From positions 62,001 to 126,000 of the forward strand of contig CAJFSY010000005.1 in NCBI GenBank assembly GCA_904419785.1: DNA of 64,000 nucleotides. The letters are read 5' to 3'. The translations under genes and the position numbers were made by a program. Positions within the stretch are counted from its first letter, which is position 1; each line of letters begins with the position of its first letter. The notes under the pieces are model-generated. The model worked only from the letters and a program-made list of their open reading frames with translations. It did not search any database and was not told the origin of the DNA. Below are positions 53,163-61,569 of this stretch, one piece after another. This DNA comes from an uncultured Neglectibacter sp. Its GTDB lineage: Bacteria > Bacillota > Clostridia > Oscillospirales > Acutalibacteraceae.

Positions 53163-53618
53163 TTATTTTCCTATTTTTTCTGTATCGATGATCAGTGTCA
53201 CCGGTCCATTGTTTGCCACAAGCACATCCATGTGGGCGCCGAACTCCCCGGTCTCCACTTTTTTGATGCCCAGGTTTTTAGCGCGCTCCACAAAATGAAG
53301 GTAAAGTTTCTCCGCTTCTTCCGGAGGGGCGGCTAAATCAAAAGAAGGCCGTCTGCCTTTTTTGCAATCGGAACCCAGAGTGAAATTGGAAACCACCAGC
53401 AATTCTCCGCCGATATCTTCCAGGGAGAGGTTCATTTTCCCATTTTCATCGGTAAAAACTCGCAGTCCTTGGATTTTTTCTGCCAAGAAATCTGCCTGCG
53501 CTTCCGTATCGCCTTTCATCACGCCTAAAAAGACTACCAGCCCTTGTTCGATGCGCCGTGCCTCTCGATAGTCGATGGTGATCTCGGCCCGGCTCACCCG
53601 TTGTATCACTGCCCGCAT
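53163..53618 (-). CDS. dtd: D-aminoacyl-tRNA deacylase
   Basis: Hydrolyses D-amino acids mischarged onto tRNA, including D-Asp and D-Tyr. The 151-residue protein starts MRAVIQRVSRAEITID and has the two signature motifs: NFTLGSD (in place of SQFTL) near residue 77 and NNGPVTLIIDTEKIGK at the C-terminus. ATG 53618 follows CGGAGGGACATT. In a cell that seems to make large amounts of D-Asp (operon at 25-31 kb), this editing activity would be useful, though dtd is common anyway. Confidence 0.95.
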   Translation of the reverse strand: MRAVIQRVSRAEITIDYREARRIEQGLVVFLGVMKGDTEAQADFLAEKIQGLRVFTDENGKMNLSLEDIGGELLVVSNFTLGSDCKKGRRPSFDLAAPPEEAEKLYLHFVERAKNLGIKKVETGEFGAHMDVLVANNGPVTLIIDTEKIGK

Positions 53619-53769
53619 AATGTCCCTCCGTCTCATGAAGTTGTCCCTATCTTAGCATACTTCCCACAGAAGGTAAACGGATTTTTTGAGAAAAAGCAGG
53701 AGATTCTTGCGTATGCGAAAAGCCCCTGATATAATGGAAACAGAATCCAGCAGATAAGGAGGAGTTGCG

Positions 53770-54645
53770 ATGATCTACACACTGACAAACGGAAACTATA
53801 CCGCTCAGGTAAATTCCACCGGAGCGGAACTGTTTTCCCTGAAAGGCCCGGACGGCTTTGAGTATATTTGGACAGGCGATCCCGACTATTGGACAGGCCA
53901 TGCTCCTGTGCTGTTCCCCATGGTGGGCTGGCTGCGGGGAGGCAAGGCGAAACTAGACGGCAAATGGGTGAAAATGGGGCGTCACGGTTTTGCGCGCCGA
54001 AGCGAGTTTTCTTTGGCAGAAGAGGGGGAAGGCAAGCTTTCTCTGCGGCTCGTCTCGAATGAGGAGACAAAAAAATGCTATCCCTATGACTTTGCCCTTA
54101 CTGTAACCTATACCTTAGAAGAGAACGGTTATAAGACTGCCTTTACGGTGGAAAATACTGGTGACCGGCCTATGCCGTTTACCATCGGCGGCCATCCGGG
54201 ATTTTGCGTTCCCGTTGACGAGAAAGCTTCCTTTGAGGACTATGTCATCCGTTTTGAAAAAGAAGAGACCCAGCGCTGTCCCGGTTTTGTGGGAGAAGGC
54301 TTGCTGGATTATTCCCAGATCAATCTGGAACTGCAAGGCCAGCGGGAGATTCCCCTGCGTCATGAACTGTTCTATCGGGATGCTTTGGTCTTTGAAAAAT
54401 TGCAGTCCTCCACGGTTGCTTTGGTAAATCCCAATACAGGAAAAGGCGTGGAGATGGAGTTCTCCCAGTTCCCTCTGCTGGGAATTTGGTCCGCGGCCAA
54501 TGATGGCCCGTATGTCTGCCTGGAGCCTTGGACAGGCTGCGGCACCATCGCTACGGAGAGCGACCAGTTTGAGCAGAAAAAAGGGATGGAATCCCTGCCT
54601 GCCGGACAACAGAAAACATACGCATTTTCCGTGCGTTTTTTGTAA
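53770..54645 (+). CDS. Aldose 1-epimerase family protein (galactose mutarotase-like)
   Basis: 291-residue beta-sandwich epimerase: FSLKGPDGFEYIWTGDPDYW, PVLFPMVGWLRGGKA, the His-containing GRHGFARRSEFSLAEEGEGK near residue 75 and FTIGGHPGFCVPVDE near residue 140. Both His residues fit the catalytic pair of mutarotases. This subgroup often acts on hexose 6-phosphates rather than free galactose. ATG follows AAGGAGGAGTTGCG. Its own terminator follows. Confidence 0.9.
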   Translation: MIYTLTNGNYTAQVNSTGAELFSLKGPDGFEYIWTGDPDYWTGHAPVLFPMVGWLRGGKAKLDGKWVKMGRHGFARRSEFSLAEEGEGKLSLRLVSNEETKKCYPYDFALTVTYTLEENGYKTAFTVENTGDRPMPFTIGGHPGFCVPVDEKASFEDYVIRFEKEETQRCPGFVGEGLLDYSQINLELQGQREIPLRHELFYRDALVFEKLQSSTVALVNPNTGKGVEMEFSQFPLLGIWSAANDGPYVCLEPWTGCGTIATESDQFEQKKGMESLPAGQQKTYAFSVRFL

Positions 54646-54692
54646 TGCAACTTTGAGACCGTCGGCATAAAATTCCGTCCAGTTTATGTGAG

Positions 54693-54724
54693 AAGGGCAG
54701 CGGGAATATCCGCTGCCCTTTTTT
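54693..54724 (+). terminator. Intrinsic terminator after the epimerase gene
   Basis: AAGGGCAGCGG (54693-54703) and CCGCTGCCCTT (54710-54720), followed by TTTT. Confidence 0.85.
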
Positions 54725-54867
54725 GCGCCCAAAGATAGGAGTAATATGTTTGTATCCTGTTTACGCAAACGATTTCTTATGCAAAACCTAATAAGCTTGA
54801 ACGTTTTTTTCGGCGAAATACCGAAAAGGAAATTTGGAAAACCCCTTCCTTTTTTTGAAACGAGGTC

Positions 54868-55004
54868 TATAATTATGGAAGCTTGGAATCCAGGAGTTTT
54901 CTGCTAAGGAAAACGCGCCGAGCATCCACCTTTCAGGGCGGACCGGCTGCCTTGTAGGGAGGAAACAGTTCCGCGCAGGGAAACGCCCCGCGCGAAAAGG
55001 GAGG
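54868..55004 (+). promoter_or_regulatory. Structured leader of the heterodimeric ABC exporter
   Basis: A TATAAT box at 54868-54873 (no good -35) precedes a ~130-base leader. It contains a hairpin CGCGCAGGG (54972-54980) / CCCGCGCG (54987-54994) directly before the ribosome site, and a second pairing between GGACCGGCTGCC and the GGGAGG/CAGTTCC region. It does not match a riboswitch class I know. Upstream, 54728-54867 holds only AT-rich sequence and a TTTTCGG/CCGAAAA repeat. Confidence 0.45.
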
Positions 55005-55011
55005 AATGTGT

Positions 55012-56778
55012 ATGTTTCAGTTAAAGTGGGTGTGGAAGCACATGGAAGGCTTCCGAAAACAGTATATCTTTGCCTTGTGCTCCACGGCGGTGCTGTCTGT
55101 GCTGGCTTTGGGCAATTCCGTGATTACCGCCAATATCATGGATACCGTGTTTGAGCCCCTTACCGAGACCGGTGTGGTAACGGAACAAGTGGTGCAGCAT
55201 TTGATGGTGCTGGTGGCCATCTTGATCGGCTTCACGCTATTCCGTACCACTTTTGGTTATTGCTCTGTCATGACCTATGAAACTTGTTCACAAAAACTGA
55301 TCTATAAGCTTCGCCGGGACCTGTATAAAAATATGCAGGAACAAGATCAGGAATTTTACGGCAAGAACCGTACCGGAGACTTGATGACCCGGCTTACCGG
55401 TGACATGGATATGATCCGGCATGCGGTGTGCTGGGTTATCCGGCAGCTTATCGACTGCACAGTGCTGTTTTTAACCACTTCTATCACCTTTTTGGTGACA
55501 GACTGGCTGTTCGCCCTGTCGATGCTGGCGGTAACGCCCATTATTTTCGGGCTTACTTACGCTTTCTCCAAGCGGGTGCATCCCCTTTATGTGGACCTGC
55601 GTGAGCGTCTTTCTCAGCTGAACACCTGCGCTCAGGAGAATATCTCCGGAAACCGGGTGGTAAAAGCGTTTGCCCGAGAAGATTATGAGATCAACAAGTT
55701 TGACGAAAAGAACACCGATTATAAGAAAGCCAATACCAAGGCGTCTTTGCTGTGGCTGAAATACAGCCCCTTCATTGATGGGCTTTCCCAGTCTCTGTCT
55801 ATTGCCGTGCTGTTGGTGGGAGGCGCTTTCCTCATCTCCGGCCGCATTTCTATCGGTACGTTCACATTGTTCAACTCTTTGACCTGGACTCTGACCAACC
55901 CCATGCGGATGCTGGGAATGCACTTGAACGATTTGCAGAGGTTCTTTGCCAGTGCCAACAAGATCATTGAGCTGTATTATGCTAAGTCCACCATTACTTC
56001 CCGTTCCGATGCCAAACAAGTGAAGGGAAGAATTCATGGCGAGATCGATTTCAAGGGCGTTGGACTGAATCTCCATGGTATGCCTGTGCTGCAGGACATC
56101 AACCTGCATATCCAGCCTGGAGAGACTGTGGCCATCATGGGACCCACGGGTTCTGGTAAGACTTCTCTGGTGAATCTGATCCCCCGGTTTACCGATGTGA
56201 GCGCCGGTACGCTCACCATCGACGGGACGCCTGTAGGACGCTATGATTTGCACGGATTGCGCCATTCCATTGGCATCGCCACCCAGGATGTGTTCCTGTT
56301 TTCAGATACAGTGGATGGGAATATTGCCTATGGAAACACAGAACTTTCGGAAGAAGATGTGAAGCGTTACGCCAAAATGGCGGATGTAGATTTCGTAGAG
56401 AAGCTTCCTGACGGTTTTGAAACGCTTATCGGCGAGCGGGGCACCGGCTTGTCCGGCGGCCAGAAGCAGCGTATCGCGTTGGCGCGGGCTTTGGCTGTGC
56501 GGCCTTCCATCCTGATTTTGGATGATACCACTTCCGCAGTGGACCTCGAAACAGAAAAATATATTCAAGAGCAGCTGGCAAACCTGGATTTCCCCTGCAC
56601 AAAGATCATTGTCGCCCAGCGTATCTCCACCACCAAGCGGGCGGATAAGATCGTGGTGCTGGATAAAGGCCGGATCGTGGATATAGGCACACATGAGGAG
56701 CTGTCCCAGCGGCCTGGATATTACCGGGAAGTGTTCCTGCTGCAAAACGGCATGGATGAGGAAAAGGAGGTGGTTTAA
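55012..56778 (+). CDS. ABC exporter half-transporter with degenerate catalytic site
   Basis: 588 residues: a six-helix exporter membrane domain (about residues 15-310), then the nucleotide-binding domain with Walker A GPTGSGKTS, signature LSGGQKQR and Walker B ILILDDTTSAVD. The catalytic Glu after Walker B is Asp, a hallmark of the degenerate half of heterodimeric exporters such as TM287/288, BmrCD and LmrCD. ATG 55012 has GGAGG seven bases upstream; ATG 55006 is too close. The partner gene begins immediately after the stop. Substrates in this group are usually drugs. Confidence 0.93.
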   Translation: MFQLKWVWKHMEGFRKQYIFALCSTAVLSVLALGNSVITANIMDTVFEPLTETGVVTEQVVQHLMVLVAILIGFTLFRTTFGYCSVMTYETCSQKLIYKLRRDLYKNMQEQDQEFYGKNRTGDLMTRLTGDMDMIRHAVCWVIRQLIDCTVLFLTTSITFLVTDWLFALSMLAVTPIIFGLTYAFSKRVHPLYVDLRERLSQLNTCAQENISGNRVVKAFAREDYEINKFDEKNTDYKKANTKASLLWLKYSPFIDGLSQSLSIAVLLVGGAFLISGRISIGTFTLFNSLTWTLTNPMRMLGMHLNDLQRFFASANKIIELYYAKSTITSRSDAKQVKGRIHGEIDFKGVGLNLHGMPVLQDINLHIQPGETVAIMGPTGSGKTSLVNLIPRFTDVSAGTLTIDGTPVGRYDLHGLRHSIGIATQDVFLFSDTVDGNIAYGNTELSEEDVKRYAKMADVDFVEKLPDGFETLIGERGTGLSGGQKQRIALARALAVRPSILILDDTTSAVDLETEKYIQEQLANLDFPCTKIIVAQRISTTKRADKIVVLDKGRIVDIGTHEELSQRPGYYREVFLLQNGMDEEKEVV

Positions 56779-58548
56779 ATGGCACGCAACAAGTTTGACG
56801 TTGACGAGACCCTGGAAACCCCATTTAACATAAAACACTTGCTTCGGGCTGGGACCTATATCGGCCGGCACAAAAAGAAAATGATCTTGTCCCTGGTATT
56901 TTCCGCTATTTCCGCCGCCTGTTCTTTGGTGGGTCCTTTACTTATCCAGCGGGCCATTGACGTGTCGGTCCCCAATAAGGACTATACAGAACTGTTTGTG
57001 CTGGCAGTGGTCATGCTCCTTTCCATCGTGCTTTCCATTGTGTTTTCCCGGATTCGCTCAAAGTATATGGTCGTAGTAGGACAGGAGATCATTTACGATA
57101 TCCGTAAGGATTTGTTCGAGCACTTGCAGAAGCTGCCTTTCCAGTTTTATGATGACCGTCCTCACGGAAAGATCTTGACCCGTGTCATCAACTATGTGAA
57201 CTCTGTTTCCGACGCGCTTTCCAACGGCATCATCAACTTCGTGCTGGAAATCTTCAACCTGATCTTGATCGCGGTGTTTATGTTCCTGTGCGACGTGCGC
57301 CTGAGCCTGATCGTTATGGCGGGCATCCCGCTGTTTTTGGTGATCGTGTTTTTGATCAAGCCGGCTCAGCGGCGGGCATGGCAGGATGTTTCCAACAAGA
57401 GCTCGAACCTGAATGCCTATCTCCACGAGAGTTTGGACGGCATGAAGATTACCCAGGCGTTTACCCGGGAAGAAGAGAACCGGGAAATCTATGACAAGCT
57501 GAACAAGCGTTGCTATTCCACTTGGATGAAAGCCCAGTACACCTCTAACCTGGTTTGGTATTCGGTGGATAATATTTCTACCTGGGTGGTAGGCGCCATG
57601 TATTTGATCGGCCTGATGATGCTGGGGCCTGCTATGCAGATTGGCACCTTGATCGCTATTTCTTCTTATGCCTGGCGGTTTTGGCAGCCTATCCTGAACC
57701 TTTCCAACTTGTATAATACCTTTATCAACGCGGTGGCCTATTTGGAGCGTATCTTTGAAATGATCGATGAGCCGGTAACGGTGGATGACGCTCCCAACGC
57801 TACGGAGTTGCCTCCCATTACAGGCCGTGTCACTTTCGACGATGTGACGTTCTCCTATGATGGAAAAGTCAACATTTTAGAGCACTTTAACCTGGATGTG
57901 AATCCCGGCGAATCCATTGCTCTGGTAGGGCCCACCGGCGCGGGCAAGACCACGGTGGTGAACCTGATCTCCCGATTCTACAATATCAACGAAGGCCGCG
58001 TGCTTCTTGACGGCCACGATATCGCCGGGGTGACGCTTCATTCCCTGCGTTCCCAGATGGGCATCATGCTGCAAGATAGCTTTATTTTCTCCGGCACCAT
58101 CATGGATAATATCCGTTATGGCCGCTTAGACGCCACAGACGAGGAAGTGATCGCCGCGGCGAAAACCGTCCGGGCGGATGAGTTCATCCGGGAAATGGAA
58201 AACGGCTATTATACCCAAGTCAATGAACGGGGCTCTCGGTTGTCGCAAGGACAGAAGCAGTTGGTGGCTTTCGCCCGTACGCTGCTTTCAGACCCCAAGA
58301 TTCTTGTGCTGGATGAGGCCACGTCCTCTATTGACGCCAAGACAGAGCGTCTTTTACAAGAGGGCTTGCAAGCACTGCTGAAAGGCCGGACTTCTTTTAT
58401 CATTGCGCACCGGCTTTCCACCATTAAGAATTGTGACCGTATCTTGTATATCTCCAACAAGGGGATTGCGGAAATGGGTACTCATCAGCAGCTTCTGGAT
58501 CAACGAGGATATTACTATCATCTTTATACTGCCCAGCTGGAAAGCTGA
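56779..58548 (+). CDS. ABC exporter half-transporter with canonical catalytic site
   Basis: 589-residue partner of the preceding gene, with no intergenic base between stop and start. Membrane domain over residues ~25-330; nucleotide-binding domain with Walker A GPTGAGKTT, signature LSQGQKQL and Walker B ILVLDEATSSID, with the catalytic Glu present. The complementary arrangement (Asp in one half, Glu in the other) indicates an obligate heterodimer with one active ATPase site. GAAAAGGAGG precedes the start inside the upstream gene. Confidence 0.94.
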   Translation: MARNKFDVDETLETPFNIKHLLRAGTYIGRHKKKMILSLVFSAISAACSLVGPLLIQRAIDVSVPNKDYTELFVLAVVMLLSIVLSIVFSRIRSKYMVVVGQEIIYDIRKDLFEHLQKLPFQFYDDRPHGKILTRVINYVNSVSDALSNGIINFVLEIFNLILIAVFMFLCDVRLSLIVMAGIPLFLVIVFLIKPAQRRAWQDVSNKSSNLNAYLHESLDGMKITQAFTREEENREIYDKLNKRCYSTWMKAQYTSNLVWYSVDNISTWVVGAMYLIGLMMLGPAMQIGTLIAISSYAWRFWQPILNLSNLYNTFINAVAYLERIFEMIDEPVTVDDAPNATELPPITGRVTFDDVTFSYDGKVNILEHFNLDVNPGESIALVGPTGAGKTTVVNLISRFYNINEGRVLLDGHDIAGVTLHSLRSQMGIMLQDSFIFSGTIMDNIRYGRLDATDEEVIAAAKTVRADEFIREMENGYYTQVNERGSRLSQGQKQLVAFARTLLSDPKILVLDEATSSIDAKTERLLQEGLQALLKGRTSFIIAHRLSTIKNCDRILYISNKGIAEMGTHQQLLDQRGYYYHLYTAQLES

Positions 58549-58562
58549 GATGTTCTTTTAAA

Positions 58563-58600
58563 ACCACAGCCGGTCTTGACAAATCAAGACCGGCTGTGGT
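58563..58600. repeat. Perfect 17-bp inverted repeat between the ABC and MFS genes
   Basis: ACCACAGCCGGTCTTGA (58563-58579), loop CAAA, then its exact complement (58584-58600). The stem is long and GC-rich, but no T-run follows on the plus strand and only TTT on the minus strand. It may end the exporter transcript or protect its 3' end. Confidence 0.7.
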
Positions 58601-58637
58601 ATGTCTATTCGCAGGAGTATTTCAAGGAGGTTTTTCA

Positions 58638-59825
58638 TTGTTTACCGCATTGCTTGTGATTATTTATGTGGCGTTTATCAGTTTGGGTCTGCCGGATTCC
58701 CTTTTGGGCTCCGCCTGGCCTGCCATGCATGTGGACCTTTCCGCGCCGCTGTCCTTTGCCGGTGTGGTGTCCATGGTCGTTTCGTGTGGTACAGTGGTTT
58801 CCAGCCTGATGAGCACAAGGCTCATCAGCCGGTTCGGTACGGGAAAGGTTACGCTGGTCAGCGTAGCCATGACTGCTGGCGCGTTGCTGGGCATGGCAGC
58901 GGCTCCTTCGGTGTGGTGGATTTGTGTGTGCGCCGTGCCTTTGGGGCTTGGAGCCGGCTCGGTAGATGCAGGCCTTAACAATTTTGTGGCTCTGCACTAT
59001 CAGGCAAAGCATATGAGCTGGCTCCACTGCTTTTGGGGGATAGGCGCTACCACCGGGCCGATGGTTATGGCGTTTTGGCTCAATCACGGAAATAATTGGA
59101 AAGGCGGCTATCTGACCATTGGGGTGCTGCAAGTCGTTTTGGTGGTGGCATTGCTGGTAAGTCTGCCCCTTTGGAAAAAGGTAGCGGCTTCTTCTACAGG
59201 GACCCAGGAGGAAGAGGAACCTGTGGCTGCCCTGCCATTGGGCAAAGTATTTCAAATTCCCCGCGCGAAAGCGGCGCTGTTGGGCTTTTTCTGCTACTGC
59301 GCAGTGGAGTCCACCGCGAACTTGTGGGCCAGCAGTTATGCGGTTACCGGTTTTGGCGTGGGGGAGAATACCGCCGCAGGGTGGAGTTCCTTGTTTTTTC
59401 TTGGTATCACCTTAGGACGGCTGTTCTCTGGATTCGCGGCTATAAAGCTTTCCAGCCCTGCGTTGATCCGCCTGGGCCAAATCATTGCTTTTGTGGGTAT
59501 TTTACTTTTGCTGTTGCCGTTGCCGGTGTGGCGGATTCCCGTTGCCTTGTGTTTCATCGGGGTGGGATGCGCACCTATTTTCCCGGCAATGCTTCATCAA
59601 ACGCCCCAGGTTTTTGGAAAACGGTTTTCTCAAGCGATGATGGGGGTTCAGATGGCCTGTGCTTATGTAGGCGCTACATTAATGCCCCCTGTATTCGGCT
59701 TTTTGGCCTCTGTCACGAATATCCGGCTGTTCCCGGTTTTCCTGCTGGTATTTTTTGTGTTGATGCTTTTGGGCACGGAAAAAGTCCGCAAAGCTGGTGA
59801 GAAGCAAACACCTGCGGCAGAGTAA
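58638..59825 (+). CDS. Major facilitator superfamily transporter
   Basis: 395-residue, 12-span MFS protein. It starts FTALLVIIYVAFISLGLPDSLLGSAWPAM, a motif of the FucP/sugar-like MFS group, and has the MFS signature-type loop SRFGTGKVTLVSVAMTAGALL between helices 2 and 3. GLGAGSVDAGLNNFV marks helix 4. The start is TTG 58638, seven bases after CAAGGAGG. Substrate is unknown; neighbours are a multidrug-type exporter and an acetyltransferase. Confidence 0.88.
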   Translation: MFTALLVIIYVAFISLGLPDSLLGSAWPAMHVDLSAPLSFAGVVSMVVSCGTVVSSLMSTRLISRFGTGKVTLVSVAMTAGALLGMAAAPSVWWICVCAVPLGLGAGSVDAGLNNFVALHYQAKHMSWLHCFWGIGATTGPMVMAFWLNHGNNWKGGYLTIGVLQVVLVVALLVSLPLWKKVAASSTGTQEEEEPVAALPLGKVFQIPRAKAALLGFFCYCAVESTANLWASSYAVTGFGVGENTAAGWSSLFFLGITLGRLFSGFAAIKLSSPALIRLGQIIAFVGILLLLLPLPVWRIPVALCFIGVGCAPIFPAMLHQTPQVFGKRFSQAMMGVQMACAYVGATLMPPVFGFLASVTNIRLFPVFLLVFFVLMLLGTEKVRKAGEKQTPAAE

Positions 59826-59865
59826 TCTGAATTCTATTATAAGTACCAATAAAGGAGGAATTATA

Positions 59866-60489
59866 ATGTCTTTTCATCCGGTCGATTTAGAATCTTGGCC
59901 CCGTAAGGAGCATTTCTATCACTATTTGTCTCAAGTGCCTTGCTTTTACAGCATGACTGTTGAATTGGACGTAACAGCGCTGAAAAACAGGGGAGAGCGC
60001 TTTTATCCCGCTATGATCCACAGTCTTGGGGTGATCGTCAATCGGCATAAAGAATTCCGTATGGCTTTGAATGAGGATGGCGTTTTAGGCTGGTATGACC
60101 AACTTTCCCCGTCTTATACCGTGTTTCACCCAGAAACAGAGACTTTTTCCAGTTTGTGGACAGAGTATACCGAGGACCGGGCTGAGTTTATTAAGCGGTA
60201 TGAAGAGGATTTGCGGGAATATGGGTCCCTTCAAAAGTTTGAGGCCAAACCGAATGTTCCACCGGTGTTTAATGTTTCCGCTATCCCTTGGCAGACTTTC
60301 ACCAGCTTTCATTTAGAGCTTCCCGGAAGCCAGGACTATCTTCTGCCTATTTTTACACTGGGACGCTATCACGAAGAGCAGGGAAAGCTGAAAATGCCTT
60401 TAGCCCTGCAAGTGCATCACGCGGTGTGTGATGGTTTTCACGCCTGCCGGTTTGTTCAAGAGCTTCAAGAATTGATTAGTTTAGAGTAA
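59866..60489 (+). CDS. Type A chloramphenicol acetyltransferase-like protein
   Basis: 207-residue member of the CatA trimeric acetyltransferases, which O-acetylate chloramphenicol. SMTVELDVT (residue 29), FYPAMIHSLGVIVNRHKEFRMAL (residue 47), SPSYTVFHPETETFSSLWTEY (residue 81) and the catalytic QVHHAVCDGFHACRF (His185) all fit the type A group. ATG 59866 follows AAAGGAGGAATTATA. Length is near the usual 213-220. Closely related relatives in gut Clostridia may not confer resistance. The gene lies 40 bp after the MFS gene. Whether it acts on chloramphenicol is unknown. Confidence 0.88.
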   Translation: MSFHPVDLESWPRKEHFYHYLSQVPCFYSMTVELDVTALKNRGERFYPAMIHSLGVIVNRHKEFRMALNEDGVLGWYDQLSPSYTVFHPETETFSSLWTEYTEDRAEFIKRYEEDLREYGSLQKFEAKPNVPPVFNVSAIPWQTFTSFHLELPGSQDYLLPIFTLGRYHEEQGKLKMPLALQVHHAVCDGFHACRFVQELQELISLE

Positions 60490-60524
60490 AAGTTTTTTTA
60501 AAACTAATTTACTTTATCATAGTA

Positions 60525-60556
60525 AAATCCGGCGAATGATGCTATTCGCCGGATTT
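60525..60556. terminator. Terminator between the CAT-like gene and spo0A
   Basis: A 13-bp perfect inverted repeat, AAATCCGGCGAAT (60525-60537) and ATTCGCCGGATTT (60544-60556), between convergent genes. Confidence 0.8.
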
Positions 60557-60657
60557 CTACTAGATATTGAGCCCGTTCACAATTTTTTTACAAGAAAATG
60601 GGATGTTCCTTCATATTTCGACAAAAAAGACGGCGCTGGTCGTGTATGCTTATCACA

Positions 60658-61422
60658 TCAGGAGGCACTGGCCATTTGCAGACAAAGTTTATCCGAGATC
60701 ATAGCGATAAACTCACTGTTGGTGGGCTTGCCGCGGGTGTTGTGGATGGTATAGCCAAAGTAGGAGTTGAGCACATCCACATCACCCCGGTCCCAAGCTA
60801 CCTCAATGGCATGGCGGATAGCACGCTCCACTCTGGAACTGGTGGTGTTATACCGTTTGGCTACGCTGGGATAAAGCTGTTTTGTAACAGCGTTGATGAT
60901 TTCCGGGTCCTCAACAGCCATGAGGATAGAGTCGCGCAGATAATGATATCCTTTGATATGAGCCGGTACGCCAATTTGATGCAAAATTTCAGTGACCTGC
61001 ATCCGCAAGCTGGTGCTGACGGGTTCAGAATCAAAATGCTTTCCTTTCATAGAGAGCAAAGTGAGGATACGGTCGGCCATCTCGTTTTTGTCATAGGGGG
61101 ACAGGGCGAAATAGGCCACGCCTGCCGAGGCGATCTCACGCTCGATGATAGGGTTGCTATATGAGGAGGTCACTATGTAAAGGGGGTTCTCCACAGAGGC
61201 GTCCTGCGCTACCGCGTGGATGACCCCAATGGCGTCCAGGCCAGGCATAAGGAAATCCATAACCACCAGCTGGGGTTTTTCTTCGCGAATTTTTCCCAAA
61301 AGCAGAGTGCTGTCCCGTTTGAGGAAAAGGGGAGTCACTCCGGCCTGGGATAATTTTTGAATCGGTTCCCGGCCCCATTCGCCGTCTTCCGAACTAATAA
61401 TTATCTTACTTTCTTTTTCCAT
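60658..61422 (-). CDS. spo0A: Sporulation master regulator Spo0A with atypical receiver domain
   Basis: 254 residues. The C-terminal DNA-binding domain is textbook Spo0[50 protein letters not shown] (the 0A-box recognition helix) and [15 protein letters not shown]. The N-terminal receiver keeps the phospho-acceptor Asp56 ([11 protein letters not shown]) and Thr85. However, the acidic pair is Ser11-Glu12, and the invariant Lys of the KPF motif is Ser108 (ALSPYD). These losses should alter phosphorylation or its readout. ATG 61422 follows AGGAGGTTCGTT. It lies downstream of spoIVB, the order seen in Bacillus. Confidence 0.96.
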   Translation of the reverse strand: MEKESKIIISSEDGEWGREPIQKLSQAGVTPLFLKRDSTLLLGKIREEKPQLVVMDFLMPGLDAIGVIHAVAQDASVENPLYIVTSSYSNPIIEREIASAGVAYFALSPYDKNEMADRILTLLSMKGKHFDSEPVSTSLRMQVTEILHQIGVPAHIKGYHYLRDSILMAVEDPEIINAVTKQLYPSVAKRYNTTSSRVERAIRHAIEVAWDRGDVDVLNSYFGYTIHNTRGKPTNSEFIAMISDKLCLQMASAS

Positions 61423-61456
61423 AACGAACCTCCTGGCATTGATTTATTGTGAATGA

Positions 61457-61485
61457 ATTTTACCATAACTCAATGATAATCGCAA
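61457..61485 (-). promoter_or_regulatory. Sigma-A promoter candidate for spo0A
   Basis: On the minus strand TTGCGA (61485-61480), 17-bp spacer, TAAAAT (61462-61457), about 35 bp before the start. I did not find a clear sigma-H promoter or 0A box. Confidence 0.6.
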
Positions 61486-61569
61486 GTGGTTTGCAGGAAA
61501 AAACTAGAAAATTATCATGCCGAAAAACGGCGAAAATTGGCTTAATACCGGGATTTTCCAAGGTTCGAT

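Noticed and set aside
54875..54907. Possible 10-residue leader peptide ahead of the ABC exporter
   Set aside because: Its ATG overlaps the area between the TATAAT box and the predicted transcription start, so it would not be fully transcribed, and it has no ribosome site.
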